A stretch of DNA of 64,000 bases from Thiospirochaeta perfilievii (GTDB lineage Bacteria; Spirochaetota; Spirochaetia; DSM-2461), in the NCBI RefSeq assembly GCF_008329945.1, contig NZ_CP035807.1, forward strand, positions 1,364,001 to 1,428,000, read 5' to 3'. Numbering within the stretch: position 1 is the stretch's first letter; the number at the start of each line of letters is the position of its first letter. The position numbers and the translations under genes are program-made. The notes below the pieces were generated by a model. It searched no databases, had not been told where the DNA came from, and saw nothing but the letters and a program-made list of their open reading frames with translations. This document shows, piece after piece, positions 44,418 to 50,565 of this stretch.

Positions 44418-44513
44418 AGATAACAGACAGTATATGCTCCGCTCCGCTTCGCTGCGGTCTTCGACAAATCTATCATTGCGTGCTAGACTTCATATATTGC
44501 TGAAACGTTAGGT
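44418..44513 (+). repeat. attC-like site after higBA
   Basis: It starts AGATAACAGACAGTATATG and ends GCTGAAACGTTAGGT. The right core GTTAGGT fits the canonical GTTRRRY. The inner arms CAGTATATG and CATATATTGCTG pair; a GC-rich inner hairpin lies at 44440-44456. Confidence 0.78.
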
Positions 44514-44533
44514 GAAATAATTTAGTATTATAT

Positions 44534-44542
44534 ATAAAATAT
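44534..44542 (+). repeat. 9-base target duplication, left copy
   Basis: ATAAAATAT here and at 45821-45829 flank the IS4-type element exactly. Confidence 0.9.
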
Positions 44543-45820
44543 CATAGCTGTCCAATACAATCAAAACAACTCCTTTTGTAGCAGATAACTTTTCTGTGGA
44601 GCTTGTTTATCAGGCGGAACTGTTAACCAATCAAATAAATTAAGATTTGCAAATAATATAGTTGATAATATTGCCATTATTGAAGATACAGTCCAACCTA
44701 AAGTAGATTGAAATTCCATATATTTCAATAACAGAAACGAAATCGTAACGATCCAAACTTGAGTTAGAACAGCATTTCGGCTTGTTCCTAAAAAGCTTTT
44801 AATTTTTAGGTTTTGCTTAATTGTTTTAAAGAAAATCTCAATCTGCCATCTATCTTTATATATTGCTGAAATAGTTCTGGGAGACCATGAAAAGTTATTT
44901 GTAATTAGTGTTATACTTTTCTTCAAATCAGGATCATAACTTTCAACAAGCCGCAGTTTTAGAGGCTTTCCTTTCTTAGATATTATTTTATCAAAAACTA
45001 TGATTTTTTCAGACAGTATATTTTCATACTTTGAAACGTCTTTATCATCAAGCACAGAATATTTGGCATTTTTCTTCAATCTTGTAACAAAATAGATACC
45101 TTCTTCACTTAAATCTGAATAATATTGGTAATCGGTATACCCTCTATCAAATACAATAACATCATCTTTTTTAAAAGGAACATTTTTAATTTCATTAGAT
45201 TCATGTACTTTTGCATCCGTAACAGTAACAAAAGATGGAATATAACTGGAATGATCCAAAGTAACATGGAGTTTAATTCCACCCTTCTTTTTCCTAAAAT
45301 GAGCCCAATCAAACATGTTCAGGCAGAGATCAATAGTACTCGCATCTACGCTATAAAGTGGGTTTTTAAATCTAAATTTATGATTTTTATGTTTACTATG
45401 AAGCTTTGATAATAAAGAGTAAAATAGTTTTTCATAGATCTCATTTGGACGAATATTATTTGCATAAGAGAGCGTTGAGCGTTTAGTTTTGGATATCCCT
45501 AAATGATACAGCTTTTTACTTTGAAGCTCTAAACCGTTCTCAATTCCCCTTAGACCTGTTTGTCCGCTTAATTGAGCAAATAGCATTGCTGAAAACTGGT
45601 TCCAACAGGAAAATCCTTTATTCGCGAAGTCTCCTTTTTCTGATTTTACAATTTTTTCAAATTCATATCTCGGAATTAATTGTAGTATTTGTCGAAAAAT
45701 AGTATCATGAAAACTCATAGTAATCTCCTTGTGTGTGCTTTGTGTGGTACTTAGATTATACCTTGGAGATTACTTTTATAAAATACTTAAATTGTAGTTT
45801 TTTTGTTTTGGACAGCTATG
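44543..45820 (-). mobile_element. Complete IS4-type insertion sequence, 1,278 bases
   Basis: The ends are CATAGCTGTCCAA… and its inverted copy …TTGGACAGCTATG (one mismatch in the next bases). The element is bounded by 9-base direct repeats ATAAAATAT, so insertion is recent and the ends are exact. It landed between an attC-like right core and the ribosome site of a lipoprotein cassette gene. One minus-strand transposase gene fills it. Confidence 0.93.
44561..45718 (-). CDS. IS4-family transposase
   Basis: A 385-residue DDE transposase. An N-terminal DUF4372-like region (HDTIFRQILQLIPRYEFEKIV) is followed by YSVDASTIDLCL (first Asp), VIVFDRGYTDYQYYSDLSEEGIYFVTRLKKNA (second Asp) and DRWQIEIFFKTIKQNLKIKSFLG with the YREK-like Glu. 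The gene is intact and the element has clean ends, so it may still be mobile. Confidence 0.93.
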   Translation of the reverse strand: MSFHDTIFRQILQLIPRYEFEKIVKSEKGDFANKGFSCWNQFSAMLFAQLSGQTGLRGIENGLELQSKKLYHLGISKTKRSTLSYANNIRPNEIYEKLFYSLLSKLHSKHKNHKFRFKNPLYSVDASTIDLCLNMFDWAHFRKKKGGIKLHVTLDHSSYIPSFVTVTDAKVHESNEIKNVPFKKDDVIVFDRGYTDYQYYSDLSEEGIYFVTRLKKNAKYSVLDDKDVSKYENILSEKIIVFDKIISKKGKPLKLRLVESYDPDLKKSITLITNNFSWSPRTISAIYKDRWQIEIFFKTIKQNLKIKSFLGTSRNAVLTQVWIVTISFLLLKYMEFQSTLGWTVSSIMAILSTILFANLNLFDWLTVPPDKQAPQKSYLLQKELF

Positions 45821-45829
45821 ATAAAATAT
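45821..45829 (+). repeat. 9-base target duplication, right copy
   Basis: ATAAAATAT, identical to 44534-44542. It directly abuts the inverted repeat of the IS4-type element. Confidence 0.9.
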
Positions 45830-45850
45830 TTAAAATTTTAGGAGAATTAA

Positions 45851-46168
45851 ATGAAAAATAAGATAATTTTGATTTTAATAAGTATATTTTTTATATCTTG
45901 TAATCTGTTTAATAATAATAGAGCATTTAGCAAGGAGTCTTGGGAAAATGACCCAGATCATAGATATGAAATGATTGATGATTTAAAAAATAGCTACTTA
46001 AAAATTGGAATGAATAAAGATGATGTTATTGATTTACTAGGAGAACCTGAGAGTGAAAGCTCAGTCTATTATTTAGGAAATTCTAGCAATTATAATCCAA
46101 ACCCAGAGTTTTTAGATATAAAATACAGCAACAATAAAGTTTTGTCCTTTGGGGTTTTTGAAGGATAA
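45851..46168 (+). CDS. Small lipoprotein with BamE/SmpA-like domain, cassette gene
   Basis: A 105-residue protein with a lipoprotein signal (IILILISIFFISCNLF, lipobox Cys at ~17), then a short acidic linker and the BamE/SmpA-like stretch YLKIGMNKDDVIDLLGEPESES. AGGAGAA lies upstream of the ATG. The IS4-type element separates it from the preceding attC-like core, possibly removing its promoter. It likely faces the periplasm on a membrane; role unknown. Confidence 0.75.
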   Translation: MKNKIILILISIFFISCNLFNNNRAFSKESWENDPDHRYEMIDDLKNSYLKIGMNKDDVIDLLGEPESESSVYYLGNSSNYNPNPEFLDIKYSNNKVLSFGVFEG

Positions 46169-46176
46169 TTTACTTC

Positions 46177-46338
46177 ACCTAACACAGCCTAAACGTTGCG
46201 CTTCGCTTAGCCTTCTACCAATTTTTTTATAGGACAATGGATTGCAATTAGGTTAATATAAATTAAAGAGTTTATTCTGCAAATTAGAGTGTTTTAGCAA
46301 CCGTTCAAAAAACTGCGTCTATGCCCCGAACGTTAGAT
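46177..46338 (+). repeat. attC-like site, long 165-base family
   Basis: It starts ACCTAACACAGCCTAAACG and ends CCGAACGTTAGAT. About two thirds is identical to the site at 41607. The right core GTTAGAT fits GTTRRRY. Confidence 0.78.
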
Positions 46339-46386
46339 GAAATATCAAATATTGATTTTATTTAGAACGTACAATATAATGTACTT

Positions 46387-46641
46387 ATGAATGCAGTTAA
46401 TTACACCGATTTACGCCAGAATTTAAAATCTCACATGGACAGCGTCTATCAAGATCATGAACCTCTTATTGTTACTAGAAAAGACAACCAGAATGTTGTT
46501 TTAATTTCTTTAGAAGATTATAACAGTTTAACTGAAACTCAGTATTTATTATCTTCTCAAAACAACGCAAACAGATTGTTAAGATCATTATCTGATGCAA
46601 GAAATGGAAATACTTTTACAAAAGAACTTATTGAAGAATGA
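46387..46641 (+). CDS. yefM: YefM antitoxin
   Basis: An 84-residue Phd/YefM protein: MNAVNYTDLRQNLKSHMDSVYQDHEPLIVTRKDNQNVVLISLEDYNSLTETQYLL is the dimeric DNA-binding part and the tail binds the toxin. It overlaps yoeB by four bases. It autoregulates with YoeB in known systems. Confidence 0.95.
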   Translation: MNAVNYTDLRQNLKSHMDSVYQDHEPLIVTRKDNQNVVLISLEDYNSLTETQYLLSSQNNANRLLRSLSDARNGNTFTKELIEE

Positions 46642-46892
46642 ACATAACATTTACATCTGATTCTTGGGATGATTATCTTTACTGGCAAAAAAATGATAAG
46701 AAAATAATAAAAAGAATTAATGAACTTATTAAAGAAATTAAAAGATGTCCTTTTGAGGGGATTGGAAAACCAGAACCTTTAAAATTCCAACTCCAGGGCT
46801 GTTGGTCAAGAAGAATTGATCAAGAGCACAGAATAGTTTACGAAGTAGCTGATAAATCGATTTTAATTATTGGTTGTAGGTTCCATTACTAA
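46638..46892 (+). CDS. yoeB: YoeB mRNA interferase toxin
   Basis: An 84-residue YoeB: ITFTSDSWDDYLYWQKNDKKIIKRINELIKEIKRCPFEGIGKPEPLKFQLQGCWSRRIDQEHRIVYEV, ending CRFHY. The catalytic Glu (FEGIGKPE), Arg (EHRIVY) and terminal His-Tyr are all present. It cuts mRNA at the ribosome. Intact and coupled to yefM. Confidence 0.96.
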   Translation: MNITFTSDSWDDYLYWQKNDKKIIKRINELIKEIKRCPFEGIGKPEPLKFQLQGCWSRRIDQEHRIVYEVADKSILIIGCRFHY

Positions 46893-46909
46893 TCAATATT
46901 TGATACATC

Positions 46910-46999
46910 ATCTAACAGACAATATATGCTCCGCTGTGCTGCAGTCTTAGACAAATCTATCACTGCGTTATAGACTTTATATATCTCGGAACGTTTGTC
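46910..46999 (+). repeat. attC-like site after yefM-yoeB
   Basis: It starts ATCTAACAGACAATATATG, a perfect RYYYAAC core, and ends CTCGGAACGTTTGTC, an altered right core. The inner arms CAATATATG and TATATATCTCGG pair. Confidence 0.72.
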
Positions 47000-47101
47000 A
47001 ATATTTTCCTATGTTTATTAGGCAATAAATTATTATAGGTAAAACCCAATAATTTTATTGACTTATCAAGTTAGAAAAAAAATATTAAATAGGAGGAATA
47101 A

Positions 47102-47275
47102 ATGTATAGTATAAAAGAATCCTCAATAAAGTTGATAATGCAGCTTCCTGACGATTGTACGATAGAAGATATTCAGTATGAATTATATTCAAAAGCTAAA
47201 ATAAAATTAGGTTTAAAGGATATCGAGACGGGAAATATCATTTCTGAAAATGAAATGGACTATGAAATTAATTAA
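47102..47275 (+). CDS. Antitoxin of ParE/RelE-type pair, copy 2 (four residues shorter)
   Basis: A 57-residue protein nearly identical to the copy at 42449 (one Glu to Lys change near residue 38). A C to A change turns the Ser58 codon into TAA, removing the last four residues SWLQ. AGGAGGAATAA precedes the ATG. It may still fold, but its partner toxin gene is dead. Confidence 0.75.
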   Translation: MYSIKESSIKLIMQLPDDCTIEDIQYELYSKAKIKLGLKDIETGNIISENEMDYEIN

Positions 47276-47565
47276 TGGCTTCAATAATTTAGACAAAATA
47301 AGCAAAAAGTGATTTAAAAGAAATATTTAAGTATATTGCTAGAGATTCTGTTTATTATGGAGAATCATTTGTAAAAAAGATACAATATGAAACAAAGAAA
47401 TTGAAAGATTTTCCTAAAATGGGAAGAATAGTCCCAGAATTTAATGATGAAAATCTTCGTGAAATCATATTTCAGAATTATAGAATAATTTATAAAATTA
47501 GAGATGAAGAGGTAGCAATCCTTACAATATTTCATCTTGCTAGAATTATTAAATTTATAAAATAA
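47275..47565 (+). pseudogene. ParE/RelE-type toxin, copy 2, two nonsense codons
   Basis: It aligns over its whole length with the intact toxin at 42622. Codon 6 (TGG to TAG) and codon 9 (TTA to TAA) are stops, and no in-frame start lies before the core helix. The remaining 85 codons keep the frame and nearly every residue (for example KKLKDFPKMGRIVPEFNDENLREI). Confidence 0.93.
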
Positions 47566-47587
47566 AATATTAGACGGAAAATACTGA

Positions 47588-47646
47588 CTATAACAGCGGT
47601 TATACTAAATGGCTTCGCCACTTCGCATACCCGCGGAACGTTAGAC
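47588..47646 (+). repeat. attC-like site, 59-base family, second copy
   Basis: It starts CTATAACAGCGGTTATACT and ends CGCGGAACGTTAGAC; right core GTTAGAC fits GTTRRRY. It differs from the site at 42935 by a few bases, some of which weaken the inner stem. Confidence 0.8.
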
Positions 47647-47689
47647 TCAATATGGTTAAATATGATATAATAATACCAGAGAGGGACAT

Positions 47690-47866
47690 ATGACTAATAA
47701 GCAAAAAGCAATTAAAGTCATTTCTAATCTTCCTGAAACTGTAAACTTTGAAGAAATAATGTACAAACTTTATGTTTTAGAACAAATTCATCGAGGTCAA
47801 GAGGAAGTTGAAGCAGGAAATATAACTGCTATTACAGACTTAGAGCAGGAAGCTGCGAATTGGTAG
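47690..47866 (+). CDS. Antitoxin of a third ParE/RelE-type pair
   Basis: A 58-residue acidic protein (KAIKVISNLPETVNFEEIMYKLYVLEQIHRGQEEVEAGNITAI) of the same general design as the antitoxin at 42449 (LP-x-T-x-x-EEIxYxLY), too short for many gene callers. GAGGGA lies six bases before the ATG. Its stop overlaps the toxin start. Confidence 0.78.
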   Translation: MTNKQKAIKVISNLPETVNFEEIMYKLYVLEQIHRGQEEVEAGNITAITDLEQEAANW

Positions 47867-48141
47867 CATGGACAGATAAGGCAAAATCTTCACTAAGAAA
47901 TATCTTTAACTATATAAAAGAAGATTCTCCTTTTTATGCAAAAGAAGTTAAAAAGAAATTTATTTTTGAATCAAAGAAATTATCAGATTTTTTGAAATTA
48001 GGAAGAATTGTTCCAGAAGTTGAAGATGATAATATCAGAGAGTTATTCATATATTCCTATAGGATGATATACCAAATCGTCGATAATAATGTTTTTATAC
48101 TTACTATAATTCATTCTATACAGGAATTCTCTAACCTTTAA
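47860..48141 (+). CDS. ParE/RelE-type toxin of the third pair
   Basis: A 93-residue toxin (VAWTDKAKSSLRNIFNYIKEDSPFYAKEVKKKFIFESKKLSDFLKLGRIVPEVEDDNIRELFIYSYRMIYQI) clearly related to the duplicated toxin at 42622 but diverged. A TTG start at 47860 gives a seven-base overlap with the antitoxin and includes the conserved first strand; no ATG fits. It appears intact. Confidence 0.82.
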   Translation: MVAWTDKAKSSLRNIFNYIKEDSPFYAKEVKKKFIFESKKLSDFLKLGRIVPEVEDDNIRELFIYSYRMIYQIVDNNVFILTIIHSIQEFSNL

Positions 48142-48143
48142 TT

Positions 48144-48206
48144 TAACCATACTGCGTCTAGCGTTCCGACAATATATGCTCCGCTATCGCTCCGAAAACG
48201 ATTTAA
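48144..48206 (+). repeat. Degenerate attC-like site
   Basis: It contains TAACCATACTGCGTC, GCGTTCCGACAATATATGCTCCGCT and CCGAAAACG, fragments of other sites in scrambled order, and lacks a GTTA core. A recombined or decayed site. Confidence 0.5.
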
Positions 48207-48278
48207 TATAAATTGAACAACAAGCAAGAGAAATACTTATATAATGGAAATAGCTTTTATCTTAGAAGGGGTAGACTT

Positions 48279-49127
48279 ATGAAAAAAATAATTATCGTAG
48301 CAACAATAGTAACCATCGCACTAATTTTTATATTAATAATCACTTTTTTGATAGGAGCGTGGCGATTTAATAAGCAAGTTACAAAAAAAGAAAATCAAAT
48401 TTTGGAGTACACTAATCAGTTAGGAAAAACTGTAACGGAAGAGGATATTAACGTTTTCCCGAATCCGGTTCGAAATTGGTTAAAAAGTTCTGGTATAGTT
48501 GGGCAAAAAAAGGTTAGCACTGGTTCGCTTAAACAAAAAGGTGAAATGAAATTGAATGCTGACGATGAAGATTGGATGAAAGCTGAAGCGAAACAAGTTT
48601 TCAGTATAGATGAGCCTGCATTTGTTTGGTCTATAAAAACTAGTAAATCTGGCATTCCTGTCTATGGAGAAGATCTTTATATAAACGGTAAAGGTTCAAT
48701 GGTTATGAAACTAGCTGCTTTATTTCCGGTTGTAAATATTGAAGATAATGAAAAGATTAACAAAGCCGCTTTACAAAGATACTTAGCAGAAATGATTTGG
48801 TTTCCTAGTGCTTTTGTTGATAACGAATACATAACCTGGAAAGTAATTGATAACTTGTCTGCTACAGCCACAATGAACTATCAAGGAATAAAAGGAGATA
48901 TGACCTTTTATTTCAAAGAATCGGGTAAAATTGAACGAGTTGAAGCTATGCGTTATAAAGGCGTCGAATATGGTGATAAAGAAGAAAAATGGATTGGCTA
49001 TATCAGGAAGAACAACAAAGTTGATGGTATCGTCATTCCTACAGAAGTTGATATAGCTTGGCATTCGCAAGATGAAGAAGAGTTTATTTGGTATAAATTT
49101 GAAGTTTATGATATGGTTTTTCATTAA
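48279..49127 (+). CDS. DUF6544-like membrane-anchored protein, cassette gene
   Basis: A protein of about 282 residues. After MKK a single hydrophobic segment (IIIVATIVTIALIFILIITFLIGAW) anchors it, followed by a polar domain with FPNPVRNWLKSSGIVG, IRLKQKGEMKL-like, PVYGEDLYINGKGSMVMKLAALFPVV and LAEMIWFPSAFV blocks. This matches proteins I recall as DUF6544/DUF6920, of unknown function. ATG 48279 is preceded by GAAGGGG. At ~850 bases it is the largest cassette gene in the array. Confidence 0.72.
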   Translation: MKKIIIVATIVTIALIFILIITFLIGAWRFNKQVTKKENQILEYTNQLGKTVTEEDINVFPNPVRNWLKSSGIVGQKKVSTGSLKQKGEMKLNADDEDWMKAEAKQVFSIDEPAFVWSIKTSKSGIPVYGEDLYINGKGSMVMKLAALFPVVNIEDNEKINKAALQRYLAEMIWFPSAFVDNEYITWKVIDNLSATATMNYQGIKGDMTFYFKESGKIERVEAMRYKGVEYGDKEEKWIGYIRKNNKVDGIVIPTEVDIAWHSQDEEEFIWYKFEVYDMVFH

Positions 49128-49143
49128 GAAGTTTTGAAAAATA

Positions 49144-49200
49144 CGCAAGGCACGTTGCACTCTCACTCCGCAAAACATCGCATATACTGAAACGTTATGT
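49144..49200 (+). repeat. attC-like site after the DUF6544-like gene
   Basis: It ends CTGAAACGTTATGT. The inner part GCAAGGCACGTTGC can fold. The left core is not clear. Confidence 0.55.
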
Positions 49201-49228
49201 GAAATATATTTTTAAAGGACTAAATAAA

Positions 49229-49357
49229 ATGAATATTAAATTAATTGAAAAAAGGGATTTAAAACGCTTTCTCTTTAAAACTATACATCACATACACAGC
49301 CTAAACGTAGCGCTTCACCTATCCTTCGGCCAATTTTTTATAGGGGACACAGGATAA
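49229..49357 (+). other. Short ORF, probably a truncated cassette gene
   Basis: ATG 49229 with AAAGGAC upstream opens a 42-residue frame (MNIKLIEKRDLKRFLFKTIH) that runs directly into the next attC-like site at 49289. Only about 20 codons precede the site, so the original gene was probably cut by a deletion. The start resembles many small acetyltransferases, but this is too short to assign. Confidence 0.45.
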
Positions 49358-49456
49358 TATTTGGGTTAATATAAATTCAAAGAGTTTATTCAGTAAATTT
49401 GAGGGTTCTAGGTAACTTTCAAAAAAACTGCGTACAGGCTCTCGGAAACGTTATAC
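49289..49456 (+). repeat. attC-like site, long 165-base family
   Basis: It starts ACATACACAGCCTAAACG and ends TCGGAAACGTTATAC. Much of it matches the sites at 41607 and 46177, including the internal TAATATAAATT stretch. Confidence 0.72.
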
Positions 49457-49479
49457 AAAATTTAATAAAGGATATAATA

Positions 49480-49773
49480 GTGAAAAAGTATTTAATTTTA
49501 TTAGCTGCCCTATTGTTACTAGGTTGTCAGGATAACTCGTTTACAGAACATATAATAAATCGAAGAGATAATAAAATAATTTCCGAATACATTGAAAGAG
49601 AGAATATTCAAATAATAATTAATTATTACAATGATGGAAGTATAGCTAACTTCCAGGTATCTGATAGAAATTATAGTATCGCAGGTGTTTTGTCTTTAGA
49701 TGGAAAACCTAAAGTATCGATAACCGATAAATTAGAACCAAGTAAAATAGAGCAATTCCCATCAGAGAATTAA
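49480..49773 (+). CDS. Small lipoprotein, cassette gene
   Basis: A 97-residue protein beginning at GTG 49480: a signal peptide KKYLILLAALLLLGCQ with lipobox LLGC, then a polar domain (RRDNKIISEYIERENIQIIINYYNDGSIANFQV) with no recognised family. AAAGGA lies upstream. It lies 24 bases after an attC-like right core. Confidence 0.7.
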   Translation: MKKYLILLAALLLLGCQDNSFTEHIINRRDNKIISEYIERENIQIIINYYNDGSIANFQVSDRNYSIAGVLSLDGKPKVSITDKLEPSKIEQFPSEN

Positions 49774-49781
49774 AAATCTAC

Positions 49782-49797
49782 ATATAACAAACCTTAT
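49782..49797 (+). repeat. Left half of an attC-like site joined to a mazF fragment
   Basis: ATATAACAAACCTTAT matches a left core, but no right core follows. After about 20 bases the sequence becomes mazF coding sequence. Confidence 0.5.
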
Positions 49798-49817
49798 AGC
49801 TACAATGGATAACTCGG

Positions 49818-50138
49818 GTAATAAATCAATATGATATTTTACTTGTTAACTTAGACCCTACAGTTGGACATGAAATACAAAAAACACGTCCATGCGTAGT
49901 TATTTCGCCGGATGAAATGAATCATGGGATAAAAACTGCAATAATAGCCCCAATGACAACTAATTCTCATAATTACTTAACACGTATATCTTTAACATTT
50001 GAAAAAAATGATGGTTGGGTTGTTTTAGATCAAATTAGAACCATTAATAAAAAAAGAATTATAAAAAAACTTGGGAAGTTAAAAAAGAGTGATATACTTA
50101 ATATTAAATGTGCATTAAACGAGATGTTGATAGAATAA
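49818..50138 (+). pseudogene. mazF: Orphan MazF without antitoxin or start codon
   Basis: The frame VINQYDILLVNLDPTVGHEIQKTRPCVVISPDEMNHGIKTAIIAPMTTNSHNY matches the intact MazF at 43305 from its second residue onward. There is no mazE, and no ATG, GTG or TTG in frame before codon 34, upstream of which TAG closes the frame. A deletion fused a half attC site to the second codon. The C-terminal region is complete (LNEMLIE), and catalytic positions are kept, so selection may have tolerated it only because it is not translated. Confidence 0.88.
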
Positions 50139-50565
50139 TCAGTAATGTCGTATAAAAGCATCTATATCTTCCATATTATATTTTGACATCAAACTAGTTC
50201 GCGCAATTAAAAGTGTAGAAATACAGGGAATAGAGGGTTATTAGGTAGATTATTTGGAACATTTATGAAGTGAGCAAGGCCTAAGGATTTATATATTCCT
50301 GGAAAAACTAAAATTCTAACAACTTACCACGATTCCCCAGATATTACAGAGGAAGAGAAACTAAAGACAGGGTAAGTGTATGTATAACATTACCTCAAAG
50401 CACAAATGCGGAGGGAATGTAATCCTACTGAATCAATAAAGTAATGATGTCAGTTTAGAATTATTAATTATGTTACTTTATCTATTTTGACGGATACTAT
50501 GAAACCATGCACAAATTTGGTATATTTATTAAAAGTACCGTCCGTAACGACTAAAGGAGGATAAT
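50139..50565. other. Gap between array end and trkH
   Basis: It begins with GTCGTATAAAAGCA, a mutated copy of the left core that follows the intact mazEF (GTCGTATAACAGACA). The rest has no gene that I recognise. The trkH ribosome site AAAGGAGG is at the right end. Confidence 0.55.

Larger units (their letters stand above)
46999..47646 (+). repeat. Duplicated cassette, copy 2 (partner at 42346-42993)
   Basis: A second copy of the ParE/RelE-type cassette, including leader, two genes and the 59-base site. The few differences include several that create stop codons, so this is the decaying copy. Confidence 0.9.
41254..50160 (+). mobile_element. Integron-like cassette array without integrase (CALIN)
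   Basis: About 13 short units, each one or two small plus-strand genes followed by an attC-like site. The sites start with a (R)YYTAAC-like box and end in AACGTTA(K)RY. Known chromosomal integrons, including that of Treponema denticola, have this layout. Cargo is mainly toxin-antitoxin pairs, small lipoproteins and unknown proteins, typical of sedentary arrays. There is no IntI gene in the window. One IS4-type element is inserted. Limits are from the first to the last recognisable site half. Confidence 0.78.

Noticed and set aside
41254-50160. CRISPR array
   Set aside because: The repeats are of 59-165 bases, imperfect, and separated by coding genes; there are no short regular spacers and no cas genes.
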